This document shows positions 19,057 to 30,789 of a stretch of 47,178 nt of DNA, one piece after another. The position numbers and the translations under genes were made by a program. The stretch is from contig CAJQRL010000024.1 of assembly GCA_905612245.1 (NCBI GenBank), positions 1-47,178 of the forward strand. Reading direction: 5' to 3'. This DNA comes from an uncultured Nitrosomonadaceae bacterium (GTDB taxonomy: Bacteria; Pseudomonadota; Gammaproteobacteria; Burkholderiales; Nitrosomonadaceae). Numbering within the stretch: position 1 is the first letter of the stretch; every line of letters starts with the position of its first letter. The notes under the pieces are model-generated. The model did no database searches. It had not been told where the DNA came from and saw only the letters and a program-made list of their open reading frames with translations.

Positions 19057-19749
19057 ATGGCAGCGACTATACTAGTTGTAGAGGATGAACCAGCAATTCA
19101 GGAATTGATTTCGTATGGTTTGCGACAAGCAGGCCATGAAACATTCTGTGCAGGGGATGCAGAGCAGGCAATGAAAATAGTGAATGATGTACTGCCTGAT
19201 TTAGTATTACTTGACTGGATGCTACCCGGAATGAGTGGAATTGAATTAGCAAAAATACTACGGCGAGCTCCTAGAACTAAGAATATTCCTATCATTATGC
19301 TTACTGCACGCACAGAGGAATTCGATAAAATCTCGGGGTTGGAGGTAGGTGCAGATGACTACATTACTAAGCCATTTTCTCCCCGTGAATTGGCTGCCCG
19401 GATTAAGGCAGTTTTACGACGACGTTCACCAGAGTCTGCTGATGATGTTGTTGAAATTAATGAATTAAGGCTTGATCCGGTTACGCATCGTGTGACTGTA
19501 AATGATCATGAGGTGATATTAGGTCCTACAGAGTTTCGGCTGTTATATTTCTTAATGACTCATACAGAGCGAGTACACTCACGCTCACAATTACTTGATG
19601 GAGTTTGGGGAGATCATGTTTTTGTTGAGGACCGTACAGTTGACGTACATATAAGAAGATTACGTAAGATACTGGAGCCTGTTGGTAAAGACGGATTAGT
19701 ACAAACTGTAAGAGGAACAGGATATCGTCTGTCTGTTGGTAGGGCATAG
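19057..19749 (+). CDS. phoB: Phosphate regulon response regulator PhoB
   Basis: A 230-residue OmpR/PhoB-type response regulator. Receiver domain residues 1-120: the acidic pair in VEDEPAIQ, phospho-acceptor Asp in VLLDWMLPG, Thr in IIMLTAR and Lys in [11 protein letters not shown]. The winged-helix DNA-binding domain (about 130-228) has [23 protein letters not shown] and [17 protein letters not shown], as in PhoB. It is followed after 27 bases by the sensor kinase gene. When phosphorylated it should bind Pho boxes; its own upstream region shows only a weak half-site. Confidence 0.93.
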   Translation: MAATILVVEDEPAIQELISYGLRQAGHETFCAGDAEQAMKIVNDVLPDLVLLDWMLPGMSGIELAKILRRAPRTKNIPIIMLTARTEEFDKISGLEVGADDYITKPFSPRELAARIKAVLRRRSPESADDVVEINELRLDPVTHRVTVNDHEVILGPTEFRLLYFLMTHTERVHSRSQLLDGVWGDHVFVEDRTVDVHIRRLRKILEPVGKDGLVQTVRGTGYRLSVGRA

Positions 19750-19776
19750 GGTATGGGATAATATAAAAATGATGAT

Positions 19777-21114
19777 TTGTCTTTATTCTTTGGAATAAAT
19801 TACGTGCACCGTTTCTCAGGAAGCTTATTAATTGTTATTTTGGCTACTGCTATAGCAGGTAGCCTATGGTTGATTCTTGATATTGTCATCGCGTTATTAT
19901 TCTATAGCACGACATTATTGTTACTTGTCATTTATCATCTACATTATTTAATGTCCCTAGACAGATGGCTACAGATTCCTGACCCTACGTCGGCTACTCT
20001 ACCTGATGGTCCCGGCGCATGGGGTGACGTTTTTGCACGACTAGCTCGTCTTATGCGAAATCAGAGTCAAAGCCAGCAACAGCTAAGTCTAGCACTTGAA
20101 CGTCTTCGGCGTGCTACCTCTGCAATGCCGGAAGGTGTGACAATCCTGGATGAATCAGATCGTATCGAATGGTGTAATCCAGTTGCCGAGAATCATTTTG
20201 GCATTGATTCTAAAAGAGATGCTACTCAACAAATTACTTTTCTGGTACGGCAACCACAGTTTGCTGAGTATTTGTTAACTCATAATTACAGTGAACCTCT
20301 GGTAATCAAGCAAAAGAGGCATCAGGAGCTGATTCTCTCTCTACAATTAGTGCCATATGGAGATAAGCAAAAACTACTAATAAGTCGTGATATTACAAGT
20401 TTTGAAGGAGTCGAAACGATGAGGAGGGACTTTGTTGCGAATGTTTCACATGAGCTTCGCACGCCACTTACAGTGATAAGTGGTTTTTTTGAAACTGCGT
20501 CAGAAGAAAGCTGGATCTCTTCTGAGATGGGTAAGCGAGCTCTTACTCTCATGACTGATCAGACCGGTCGTATGCAACGCTTAGTAGAAGATTTATTGAC
20601 GTTGTCACGACTTGAGAATACACAGAATCAAATACAGGAAGAAAATATTAACGTGACTGAGATATTGTACGAGTTATATCACGAGGCAGAATCTTTAAGT
20701 GCAGGGCGCCATCATATTAACCTCACTCTTGATACTGATGTAAAGTTACGGGGGAGCCCAGATGAATTACGAAGCGCATTTAGTAATCTTGTCAGTAATG
20801 CCATACGCTATACTTCTGACGGAGGAAAAGTTGATTTGAGGTGGAGTTATCAAAACGGTAGGGGTATTTTTGTTGTGCAGGATACTGGTATTGGTATTGA
20901 TCAGGAACATATTCCGCGCTTAGCTGAACGTTTTTACCGAGTGGATCTTAGTCGCTCACGAGGAACTGGTGGTACCGGTTTAGGGCTCGCGATCGTTAAA
21001 CATATACTTAATCGTCACCAAGCACATTTGGAAATTATTAGTGAACCAGGGAAGGGTAGTTCTTTCAGTGCATGGTTCCCAGAAAAACGTTCAATAGCTC
21101 AGGAAGACGAATAG
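19777..21114 (+). CDS. phoR: Phosphate regulon sensor histidine kinase PhoR
   Basis: PhoR is the membrane sensor that phosphorylates PhoB when phosphate is scarce. Two hydrophobic stretches (about residues 13-52) anchor it with almost no periplasmic loop, as in E. coli PhoR. They are followed by a PAS domain (about 110-210), the phosphorylation motif VSHELRTPLTV, and the ATPase boxes LVSNAIRYT (N), VQDTGIGI (G1), FYRVD (F) and GTGGTGLGLAIV (G2). There is no ATG at the start: a stop lies just upstream of the TTG at 19777, and a GTG at 19804 with GGA nine bases before it is an equally good start. Confidence 0.92.
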   Translation: MSLFFGINYVHRFSGSLLIVILATAIAGSLWLILDIVIALLFYSTTLLLLVIYHLHYLMSLDRWLQIPDPTSATLPDGPGAWGDVFARLARLMRNQSQSQQQLSLALERLRRATSAMPEGVTILDESDRIEWCNPVAENHFGIDSKRDATQQITFLVRQPQFAEYLLTHNYSEPLVIKQKRHQELILSLQLVPYGDKQKLLISRDITSFEGVETMRRDFVANVSHELRTPLTVISGFFETASEESWISSEMGKRALTLMTDQTGRMQRLVEDLLTLSRLENTQNQIQEENINVTEILYELYHEAESLSAGRHHINLTLDTDVKLRGSPDELRSAFSNLVSNAIRYTSDGGKVDLRWSYQNGRGIFVVQDTGIGIDQEHIPRLAERFYRVDLSRSRGTGGTGLGLAIVKHILNRHQAHLEIISEPGKGSSFSAWFPEKRSIAQEDE

Positions 21115-21137
21115 ACTTTATTTGTCAGTAAAAAATA

Positions 21138-22028
21138 ATGCTCAAGACCATAGAAAATTTTGTCGGCAATACGCCTCTGGTAAGGCTTCAACGCTTGCCC
21201 GGTAAAACTAGTAATATTTTGCTTGCTAAACTGGAAGGGAATAACCCTGCGGGTTCTGTAAAAGATCGCCCTGCCTTATCAATGGTTTTAAATGCACAGA
21301 GGCGTGGGGAAATTAAACCAGGGGACACTCTGATTGAGGCCACTAGTGGAAATACTGGTATAGCTTTAGCGATGGTCGCTGCAATGCTCGGTTATCGAAT
21401 GATATTGGTAATGCCAGAGCATCTCAGTGTGGAACGAAGACAGTCCATGAGTGCGTATGGCGCGGAGATTGTGCTGAACTCCAAAGAGGGTGGAATGGAG
21501 GAAGCTAGAGATATAGCAGAACATATGAGTAAAACAGGGCGTGGAATTATTCTTAATCAATTCTCCAATTCTGATAATCCATTAGCACATTACGAAAGTA
21601 CAGCACCAGAAATCTGGAATGATACTAAAGGTAAAATTACTCATTTTGTAAGTAGTATGGGAACGACAGGTACAATTATGGGTTGCTCCAAATATTTCAG
21701 GGAAATGAATCAGTCAATCCAGATTATTGGAGTGCAACCTAAGGAGGGTGCCCAGATTCCTGGTATCAGAAAATGGCCAGAAGCGTATCTGCCAAAGATT
21801 TATGATTCGAATCAAATAGATCAGATTATGTTAGTTTCTCAGGATGAAGCGGAAGAAACTACCAGACGTTTAGCTAGAGAAGAGGGGATATTTGCAGGAG
21901 TTTCCTCAGGTGGAGCTTTAGCTGCAGCCCTTCATCTTTCTTCTGGTATAAAAAATTCTGTAATTGTTTTTATAGTATGTGATCGTGGTGACCGATATCT
22001 TTCAACCGGTATCTTCTCAAATAAATGA
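21138..22028 (+). CDS. cysM: Cysteine synthase B (O-acetylserine sulfhydrylase B)
   Basis: CysM is a pyridoxal-phosphate enzyme that makes cysteine from O-acetylserine and sulfide or thiosulfate. The 296-residue protein has the PLP lysine in NPAGSVKDRPA, the phosphate-contact motif EATSGNTGIALAM, and the CysM-type active-site segment RRQSMSAYGAEI. GVSSGGALAAAL near the end binds the cofactor ring. It begins 23 bases after phoR on the same strand and could be read through from it, though the functions are unrelated. Confidence 0.93.
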   Translation: MLKTIENFVGNTPLVRLQRLPGKTSNILLAKLEGNNPAGSVKDRPALSMVLNAQRRGEIKPGDTLIEATSGNTGIALAMVAAMLGYRMILVMPEHLSVERRQSMSAYGAEIVLNSKEGGMEEARDIAEHMSKTGRGIILNQFSNSDNPLAHYESTAPEIWNDTKGKITHFVSSMGTTGTIMGCSKYFREMNQSIQIIGVQPKEGAQIPGIRKWPEAYLPKIYDSNQIDQIMLVSQDEAEETTRRLAREEGIFAGVSSGGALAAALHLSSGIKNSVIVFIVCDRGDRYLSTGIFSNK

Positions 22029-22218
22029 AATATAGATATATGTGATAGAAAGTACAGTACTCTTAAACTCATATTGAATTTTGCTTGTTTTATATTCCCT
22101 ATACTATCTTGAGATAGCAGCGATCATTACAGATAAAATATAGAAATCGTAACAGTTTGAAGTAAAGCTATGCCAGATAGACTTTTTTAAGCTTAAAATT
22201 TATTTAGAGAGGTTACGC

Positions 22219-22998
22219 TTGGCTCCAACTCTTGTTTTTGATATCGAAACAGTACCTGATATAGATGGGCTTCGTAAGCTTCATGAGCTTGACTCTGAAC
22301 TATTGCCTGCGGATATTGCTGAGATGGCATTCCAGTCTCGTCGGCAAGTAACCGGGAATGATTTTTTACAACTTCATCTGCATAAAATCGTTGCTATTTC
22401 ATGTGCGTTGCGCGACAAAGATGATTTTTGTGTATGGTCTTTGGGTACTACGGAAGATACAGAGGCAGACCTTATCAGACGATTTTTTGAAGGTATTGAT
22501 AAATACACTCCTCAGTTGGTTTCGTGGAACGGAAACGGTTTTGATTTACCGGTACTACACTACCGAAGCATGATTCATGGTATCCGGGCGTATCGCTATT
22601 GGGAAACAGGCGAGAATGACCGGGACTTTAAATGGAACAATTACCTTAGTCGCTATCATACTCGTCACCTAGACTTAATGGACTCGCTTGCCTTACATCA
22701 GCCACGTGCCAATGTTGCACTTAATGATCTAGCACAATTGATAGGCTTCCCAGGGAAGCTAGGGATGGATGGTTCTCAGGTATGGAAATCATTTCAGGAC
22801 GGGAAGGGCGTGGAAATTCGGAATTATTGTGAAACTGATGTGGTAAATACTTATCTTATGTTTCTGCGTTTCCAGTCTCTACGGGGAATTTTAGATGATG
22901 AGCAATATATTTATGAGAGCGAACTGGTTCGTACTACCTTGAAAAAATCAACTGAACCGCATTGGGAGGAATTCCTGAGTCAATGGAAGACTCAATAA
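22219..22998 (+). CDS. 3'-5' exonuclease, DNA polymerase B-like (DnaQ fold)
   Basis: A 259-residue exonuclease of the PolB exo2 type, often mis-named as a polysaccharide biosynthesis protein. The DEDDy-type motifs are complete: FDIETVPD (Exo I, Asp and Glu), SWNGNGFDLPVLHY (Exo II, Asp) and YCETDVVNTYLMF (Exo III, with Tyr and Asp). No polymerase domain follows. It should remove nucleotides from 3' ends, in DNA or RNA processing that has not been defined. Translation starts at a TTG with AGAGAGG seven bases upstream; no ATG is available. Confidence 0.85.
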   Translation: MAPTLVFDIETVPDIDGLRKLHELDSELLPADIAEMAFQSRRQVTGNDFLQLHLHKIVAISCALRDKDDFCVWSLGTTEDTEADLIRRFFEGIDKYTPQLVSWNGNGFDLPVLHYRSMIHGIRAYRYWETGENDRDFKWNNYLSRYHTRHLDLMDSLALHQPRANVALNDLAQLIGFPGKLGMDGSQVWKSFQDGKGVEIRNYCETDVVNTYLMFLRFQSLRGILDDEQYIYESELVRTTLKKSTEPHWEEFLSQWKTQ

Positions 22999-23025
22999 AA
23001 CATCACGGGATATCGTTATTGTGCA

Positions 23026-23068
23026 CTTTGTCTGATCAGGGTGACGGACTAACCCTGATCAGACAAAG
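23026..23068. terminator. Long perfect hairpin, bidirectional terminator
   Basis: Seventeen bases at 23026-23042 (starting CTTTGTCTGATCAGG) pair perfectly with 23052-23068 around a nine-base loop. It lies between the convergent exonuclease and yccA genes. The right side is followed by GCTTTTATTT, the left side by few A, so termination is best supported in the plus direction. Confidence 0.85.
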
Positions 23069-23080
23069 ACGCTTTTATTT

Positions 23081-23776
23081 CTAGTCTCTTTGTCCTGCAA
23101 ATGCCATCAACAGATGTAACAAATGTACAAAGAGATTAAAAACATTGAGGTACATGCCCAGCGCTGCCATCACGTAGTTTGTTTCGCCACCATTTACAAT
23201 TCGGCTTACGTCATAAAGAATAAACCCTGAAAATAGTAGTACTGCAACTGCTGAGATTCCTAGAGATGCTGCTGGTATATCAAGAAATATGTTTGCAACC
23301 ATTGCAATTATCAATAGGATCATCCCTGCAAACAGGAAATTCCCCATAAAACCAAAGTCTTTTTTTGTCACTGTTGCATATCCTGCCAAAGAAAAAAGAA
23401 TAGTAGCGGTGCCTCCGGCAGCAAGACCTATTAATTGCGGGCCATTGCTAAACTCTAGTGCAGAATTTAGTAGGGGTCCAAGGAACCAACCCAGACAAAA
23501 AGTGAATCCGAAAAGTAGGACAATTCCCCAAATACTGTTTCGGGTGGCTTTTATTGCAAATATGAATCCGAACATCACTGCCAACATTACTACCATACCC
23601 ATAACCGGAGACTGAGCCATGAAAGAGAAATTCGTGCTCATTCCAATCATTGCGCCAATTATCGTTGGAATCATGGTTAGGCCCAGCATCCAAAAGGTAT
23701 TACGAAGAACCTTATTGCGGACAACAGAAAGTTTTCCTGATTGGGTCTGGCTTGGATATTGTAATTCGGGTTGCAT
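23081..23776 (-). CDS. yccA: Bax inhibitor-1 family membrane protein YccA
   Basis: A 231-residue protein with about seven transmembrane helices and the Bax inhibitor-1 fold. In E. coli YccA is a substrate and modulator of the FtsH protease. The conserved aspartate pair of the family is visible in FSGFILYDVSRIV near residue 190 and in the C-terminal half helix. AAGGAG upstream of the ATG supports the start. Transcribed toward the exonuclease, sharing the terminator. Confidence 0.9.
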   Translation of the reverse strand: MQPELQYPSQTQSGKLSVVRNKVLRNTFWMLGLTMIPTIIGAMIGMSTNFSFMAQSPVMGMVVMLAVMFGFIFAIKATRNSIWGIVLLFGFTFCLGWFLGPLLNSALEFSNGPQLIGLAAGGTATILFSLAGYATVTKKDFGFMGNFLFAGMILLIIAMVANIFLDIPAASLGISAVAVLLFSGFILYDVSRIVNGGETNYVMAALGMYLNVFNLFVHLLHLLMAFAGQRD

Positions 23777-23926
23777 ATGTTCTCCTTGGTTTTTAAGCTA
23801 CACTAAATCTCTAATATATAAGACTACTAATATTCATGAAAAGTTGCAATGCTACTTGAGGATTGCAACTATATCTTCAGAAGAAGATAATTCTAGTTAT
23901 ATTCTTGCTAATTACAAAATTAGCAG

Positions 23927-24592
23927 TTATTTCACCACTTCTAGGTTGGCCTTTGCATCAGCATTTCCTTGTGCTGCCGACTTTGTATACCACTTCTTAG
24001 CTTCGGAATTATTTTGTTCTACGCCTTCACCCAATACATACATAGAGCCAAGGTTGTTTTGAGCGTCAGCATTCCCCTGGAGAGCGGATTTTAGATAGAA
24101 TTCGACTGCTTTAGCAGAATCTTGAGGTAAGCCACCTTCCCCATTAAAATACATCAGACCTAAATTATATTGCGCATCAGGATTTCCCTGCAGAGCGGAT
24201 CTATGGAACCAAGCTGCAGCTGTAGCAGCATCGGTACTCAGTACTTTGCCAGACGTATCTTTAGATATAGCTTGACCTGTAAAATACATTATACCTAGAG
24301 TAGTTTGTGCCTCTGCATCCCCATCTTCAGCTTTTTCTCTCAATTTTTGAAATTTCTCTTCTGGCTTTGGATCGTCTGGTGAGGCCATCGGTAATATTTC
24401 TTCGGTAAGCTTAGATTTTTCTTCCGGTGATAGTCCACTTGTTAATATTGATGGTAGTTCTCCTTCAAGTGTTATTTCACTACCCAAGGAAACTGCTCCT
24501 TTCATCTGCTCTTTACTATCAGCAGCCTCGTTATTACAACCAATAATAGTTAATAAAAAAACAGTAGTTAATGAAATGGTAAAAATACTCAT
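23927..24592 (-). CDS. Sel1-repeat lipoprotein
   Basis: A 221-residue protein with an N-terminal lipobox (LTIIGC, lipidated Cys at residue 19) and at least three Sel1-like repeats: AEDGDAEAQTTLGIMYFTGQ, SALQGNPDAQYNLGLMYFNG and SALQGNADAQNNLGSMYVLG, with a partial fourth SAAQGNADAKANLE at the end. Such repeats form alpha-helical solenoids that bind other proteins. Residues 20-100 are acidic and without a recognised domain. It should be anchored in the membrane, facing the periplasm. Partner and role are unknown. Confidence 0.85.
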   Translation of the reverse strand: MSIFTISLTTVFLLTIIGCNNEAADSKEQMKGAVSLGSEITLEGELPSILTSGLSPEEKSKLTEEILPMASPDDPKPEEKFQKLREKAEDGDAEAQTTLGIMYFTGQAISKDTSGKVLSTDAATAAAWFHRSALQGNPDAQYNLGLMYFNGEGGLPQDSAKAVEFYLKSALQGNADAQNNLGSMYVLGEGVEQNNSEAKKWYTKSAAQGNADAKANLEVVK

Positions 24593-24742
24593 TAATTATT
24601 TCCCTTTATGGAATTGATTAAACGATGGGGTTACAGCAGTCATGTTTGTACGTTTTTTGTATAGTAGTGGAGATGTAACGACCAGACTTTGGACCGTTTC
24701 ATTACTCTATACGGCTTATATACTTGTTAGTATTAAAATAGG

Positions 24743-26152
24743 CTATAAGCTGTAATACATATCAAATTCAATCGGATGAGTTGCCATACGGGAGCGCATG
24801 ACTTCTTCCATTTTTAAATCGATATAAGCGCTTAGCATGTCATTGGAAAATACATCTCCACGGATAAGAAAGTCACGATCATTGTCAAGGTTATCCAGAG
24901 CCTCTTCCAGAGAAACGCAGGAATTTGGAACCTTGGCTGCTTCTTCAGGTGGTAGGTCATAGAGATTCTTGTCCATAGGGTCGCCCGGATGGATTTTATT
25001 CTGTATGCCATCTAACCCGGCCATCATTAAAGCAGTGAAAGCAAGATAAGGGTTGGCAGTAGGATCAGGAAAGCGTGCCTCGATACGACGGGCTTTCGAA
25101 TCATTAGTATGGGGTATACGCACTGCAGCGGATCGGTTGCTTACTGAATAGGCAAGATTGCTAGGAGCTTCAAAACCAGGGATCAATCGTCGATAGGAAT
25201 TTATACTGGGATTAGTAATAGCGTTTAGAGCTTTTGCGTGTTTGATTATGCCGCCAATATAAAATAATGCCATCTCAGATAAGCCGGCATACCCGTTCCC
25301 AGAAAATAAATTTTTATCGTTCTTCCACAGTGACTGATGTACATGCATACCTGAACCGTTGTCACCTACAATGGGCTTTGGCATGAAAGTTGCTGTTTTT
25401 CCATAGGAATGAGCAACGTTATGTACAACATATTTAAGTATTTGGGTCCAGTCAGAACGTTTTACTAAGCTACTAAATTTTGTGCCTATTTCACATTGGC
25501 CTGCAGTAGCAACTTCATGGTGGTGAACTTCCACTTCCACCCCCATTTCTTCAAGTACAAGGCACATCGCTGAGCGGATATCCTGCAAAGAGTCAACTGG
25601 GGGTACGGGAAAGTATCCATTTTTAACCATAGGGCGGTGACCAATATTGCCATTTTCATATCTTTCTTTGGAGCTCCAGGCTGCTTCACCAGACTCAATC
25701 TGTACTGAGCAACCTGACATATCTGTATTCCAGGTCACAGAATCAAAGACAAAGAATTCAGGCTCCGGGCCAAAATAGGCAATATCAGCAATGCCAGTAG
25801 ACTTGAGATAAGCCTCACCTCGGCGTGCTAGAGACCGTGGGTCACGGCTATAACCCTGACCATCTGAGGGCTCAACTACATCACAGGTAAGTAGTAGAGT
25901 AGGTTCGTCCATGAACGGATCAAGGTTAGCTGTTTCATGGTCAGGTACTAACAGCATATCGGAAGACTGGATACCCTTCCATCCAGCAATTGATGAGCCA
26001 TCAAACGAGTGGCCGTCTTCAAATTTATCAATACCGAAAGCATGTGCCGGAATAGTTACATGATGTTCCTTGCCCCGGGTGTCAGAAAATCGCAAGTCAA
26101 CGAATTTTATTTCGTTATCTTTTATCATTTTTAAAACGTCAGCTGCTGCCAT
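24743..26152 (-). CDS. glnA: Glutamine synthetase type I
   Basis: GlnA makes glutamine from glutamate, ammonia and ATP, the main entry of ammonia into biomass, as a dodecamer. The 469-residue protein has the beta-grasp segment [20 protein letters not shown], metal-binding FFGPEPEFF-like PEPEFFVFD, the [13 protein letters not shown] loop, and NLYDLPPEE carrying the Tyr that is adenylylated in type I beta enzymes. The start is the ATG at 26152: the TTG four codons upstream belongs to the TTGGAG ribosome binding site. It is divergent from the rhodanese gene over 276 bases. I see no well-spaced sigma-54 site. Confidence 0.97.
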   Translation of the reverse strand: MAAADVLKMIKDNEIKFVDLRFSDTRGKEHHVTIPAHAFGIDKFEDGHSFDGSSIAGWKGIQSSDMLLVPDHETANLDPFMDEPTLLLTCDVVEPSDGQGYSRDPRSLARRGEAYLKSTGIADIAYFGPEPEFFVFDSVTWNTDMSGCSVQIESGEAAWSSKERYENGNIGHRPMVKNGYFPVPPVDSLQDIRSAMCLVLEEMGVEVEVHHHEVATAGQCEIGTKFSSLVKRSDWTQILKYVVHNVAHSYGKTATFMPKPIVGDNGSGMHVHQSLWKNDKNLFSGNGYAGLSEMALFYIGGIIKHAKALNAITNPSINSYRRLIPGFEAPSNLAYSVSNRSAAVRIPHTNDSKARRIEARFPDPTANPYLAFTALMMAGLDGIQNKIHPGDPMDKNLYDLPPEEAAKVPNSCVSLEEALDNLDNDRDFLIRGDVFSNDMLSAYIDLKMEEVMRSRMATHPIEFDMYYSL

Positions 26153-26428
26153 TTTTATCTCCAAACTAGATGTTACAACTTAACATAGCATAAGAAATGA
26201 GCAAAATACCAAATATAGATTATATCAGGACGAGCAAGGTTATCGCTTGAAACAATTTAAATACTATAGTGCAAGGTGTTATTCCCATAATTTAAAATAA
26301 AATGGCGAGATATCATATTAGGTGCCCGTAGCTATTGCAGAATAATATTTCTATTAGTATTCTTAATACATTCGTAATGAATATGGAATAACATTACATT
26401 CTTTAATCCTTAAACTATCGGAATATAC

Positions 26429-26881
26429 ATGGGATCAATTACAGAAATTCTAAACAGAGCTAAACTTCGAGCCAATGAGATGGATTTACCATATGAAGGA
26501 GCACTTCTTCCTACGGAAGCGCTTACCTTCTTGCAGGAAAATTCTGGCGCGAGATTAGTAGACGTGAGGTCAAAAGCAGAATGGTCTTGGGTAGGGAGAA
26601 TCCCAGGCGCAGTTGAGATAGAATGGCTGGTTTTTCCGAGTATGCAGGCCAACCCTAATTTTCTTGAGCATCTTTCGCTTAAGGTGCCTAAAGAATCACC
26701 AGTGATGTTTATATGTCGAAGTGGTGTTCGTTCGAATCAAGCTGCCATAGCTGCTTTGGAATCAGGCTATGTAAATTGTTTCAATGTTCTTGAGGGATTT
26801 GAAGGAGATAAAGACTCAAATGGTCATCGTGGTGTCCAGGGGGGATGGAAGGCAGCAGGGTTGCCATGGGTACAAAGCTAG
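26429..26881 (+). CDS. Rhodanese-like sulfurtransferase
   Basis: A 150-residue single-domain rhodanese. LVDVRSKAEWSWVGRIPGAVEIEW is the CH2A-type region and CRSGVRS is the active-site loop with the catalytic Cys near residue 99. The six-residue loop size fits sulfur rather than phosphorus substrates. Such proteins carry persulfide sulfur for cofactor or tRNA thiolation or detoxification; which of these applies is not clear. It stands alone between glnA (divergent) and uppP (convergent). Confidence 0.88.
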   Translation: MGSITEILNRAKLRANEMDLPYEGALLPTEALTFLQENSGARLVDVRSKAEWSWVGRIPGAVEIEWLVFPSMQANPNFLEHLSLKVPKESPVMFICRSGVRSNQAAIAALESGYVNCFNVLEGFEGDKDSNGHRGVQGGWKAAGLPWVQS

Positions 26882-26916
26882 ATCCATCTGTTCTAGAGAG
26901 GAAGGTATTGCAGCAG

Positions 26917-27741
26917 TTAATTAGCGGACCATTTTATCAGTCCGGAATATGCAGTAATTAGAATAATTATGCCAAATATAATTCGATACCAAGCAAAAAC
27001 TGTGAAATCATGATTGCTAATAAAGCGTAATAATCCACGTACTGCTAGAAGTGCGCTAATAAATGAAGCAACAAATCCAATGCTAAACATTCCGATATCA
27101 TCGAAATGTAGAAATTCACGATGCTTGAAAACATCGTAGAACGTAGCAGCGAACATAATAGGAATCGCTAGGAAAAAAGAAAACTCTGTTGCTGCTTTGC
27201 GGGACAAACCAAAGAGTAACCCGCCAATTATTGTGGCTCCTGAGCGGGAAGTTCCTGGGATTAATGCAAGACATTGTATCAATCCAACTTTTAAAGCGTG
27301 CTTCCAGTCCATATCCTCTATACAGTCTACATCTACGATATGTTTTCTTTGTTCAGCCCATAAAATTATCACTCCGCCGATAATCAAAGCAATCGCAACT
27401 GGTATTGGATGGAATAGATACTGTTTGATGGTACTTATGAACAATAATCCCAAAATTGCAGCAGGTAAGAATGCAATAAATAGATTCAATATAAAGCGGT
27501 TGGAGTCCTCATTGGAACCAATGCCAGCTAATACAGTATTGATTTTAGAACGATATTCCCAGCAGACAGCTAATATAGCGCCTAGTTGAATTACAATTGA
27601 AAAAACCATACCCTTTTCATCATTGAAACTAAGTAAATCGCCAACAAGTATAAGATGTCCGGTAGAAGAAATTGGAAGGAACTCAGTTAGACCTTCAACG
27701 ATACCGAGGATCAGCACCTTAATCAGTAGGGTCAGGTCCAT
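26917..27741 (-). CDS. uppP: Undecaprenyl-diphosphatase UppP (BacA)
   Basis: UppP removes a phosphate from undecaprenyl pyrophosphate at the inner membrane, recycling the lipid carrier for peptidoglycan and polysaccharide synthesis; overproduction gives bacitracin resistance. The 274-residue protein has the paired motifs of the family, [17 protein letters not shown] near the N-terminus and [15 protein letters not shown] near residue 160, and about eight hydrophobic helices. Length is normal. Confidence 0.96.
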   Translation of the reverse strand: MDLTLLIKVLILGIVEGLTEFLPISSTGHLILVGDLLSFNDEKGMVFSIVIQLGAILAVCWEYRSKINTVLAGIGSNEDSNRFILNLFIAFLPAAILGLLFISTIKQYLFHPIPVAIALIIGGVIILWAEQRKHIVDVDCIEDMDWKHALKVGLIQCLALIPGTSRSGATIIGGLLFGLSRKAATEFSFFLAIPIMFAATFYDVFKHREFLHFDDIGMFSIGFVASFISALLAVRGLLRFISNHDFTVFAWYRIIFGIIILITAYSGLIKWSAN

Positions 27742-27935
27742 GCGATTATCTTAAGAAAAAAATTTTTGCTGTGGATAAACATAAATGAACCAAAATGGAT
27801 ATAAGTCTTTCTAAGAAAGTTAAGGCGCAGTCGGGCTAGAGATGTTATGTCCATTTCACTAGTCTCATTTTTATGAGCAGATATAACAATCCACACTAAT
27901 TTTTAACTTTAAAAAACAGAATAGTTATGGAAATA

Positions 27936-29966
<2,031 letters not shown>

Positions 29967-30031
29967 CTGCGAAACTAAAGGAAATATGGAATAATTGCAA
30001 GTATGAGATAAGAATTTATTTAGGAATAAAC

Positions 30032-30685
30032 ATGAATTTAGAGCAAACCCGTTTTAATATGGTCGAACAACAAATCCGTACATGGGATGTACTGGACCCA
30101 GAAGTTATCAAATTACTTTTTGAGCTGCGGCGCGAAGAATTCGTCCCTGCCTCTTATCGTACTTTAGCATTTGTAGATATGGAAATTCCACTGGGGCATG
30201 GGGAGGTGATGCTTGCTCCCAAGATGGAAGCCCGTATCTTACAGGAATTACAGGTTACAAAGACTGACAGAATACTAGAAATAGGTAGCGGTAGCGGTTA
30301 TCTAACTTCATTATTAGCTAAGAAAGGCGGGCATGTTTACAGCGTTGAGGTTTTACCGGAATTAAAAATAATTGCAGAACAGAATCTCCAGGCTCATGGG
30401 ATAACGAATGTCACTCTAGAAGTGGGCGATGCTTCCCATGGTTGGCCTGAGCACGGACCATATGATGTTATTGTACTGACTGGTTCCACGCCAGTATTGC
30501 CTGAAGAATTCCAGAAAAGCCTTGTGGTTGGCGGGCGTTTATTCGTAGTAGAGGGTGAAGCACCAGCCATGAATGCCACACTCATCACATGTGTGAAGGA
30601 GGGTACCTATAATAGAGTAGGTCTCTTCGAGACTTGCATTCATGCATTGAGGAATGCCCAGAAGATAAAACAATTTGTTTTCTAA
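30032..30685 (+). CDS. PCMT-like methyltransferase without the isoaspartate catalytic motif
   Basis: A 217-residue SAM-dependent methyltransferase of the protein-L-isoaspartate O-methyltransferase family. The SAM site is clear (RILEIGSGSGYLTSLLAKKG, then VYSVEVLPEL). The catalytic segment is not: where Pcm has GHGQTISQP with the essential Thr-Ile-Ser, this protein has GHGEVMLAP. It also lacks the usual C-terminal arginine-rich segment. It is therefore probably not a classical isoaspartate repair enzyme. Genes of this type sit next to tolC in many betaproteobacteria, which suggests an envelope- or quinone-related role; that is inference. Confidence 0.8.
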   Translation: MNLEQTRFNMVEQQIRTWDVLDPEVIKLLFELRREEFVPASYRTLAFVDMEIPLGHGEVMLAPKMEARILQELQVTKTDRILEIGSGSGYLTSLLAKKGGHVYSVEVLPELKIIAEQNLQAHGITNVTLEVGDASHGWPEHGPYDVIVLTGSTPVLPEEFQKSLVVGGRLFVVEGEAPAMNATLITCVKEGTYNRVGLFETCIHALRNAQKIKQFVF

Positions 30686-30789
30686 TTTTCTACTTCATAA
30701 ATTATTCTTTTAACATGGCCGGCTTCTAAGATAACTGTAATCCGGCTAGAATTTCATTTTTAAAAAATAGTAATTAATTAAGAATTAAG

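Noticed and set aside
26255-26310. Possible sigma-54 promoter for glnA (minus strand, TGGG...TTGCAC)
   Set aside because: The GG and GC elements are one base too far apart for the strict -24/-12 spacing.
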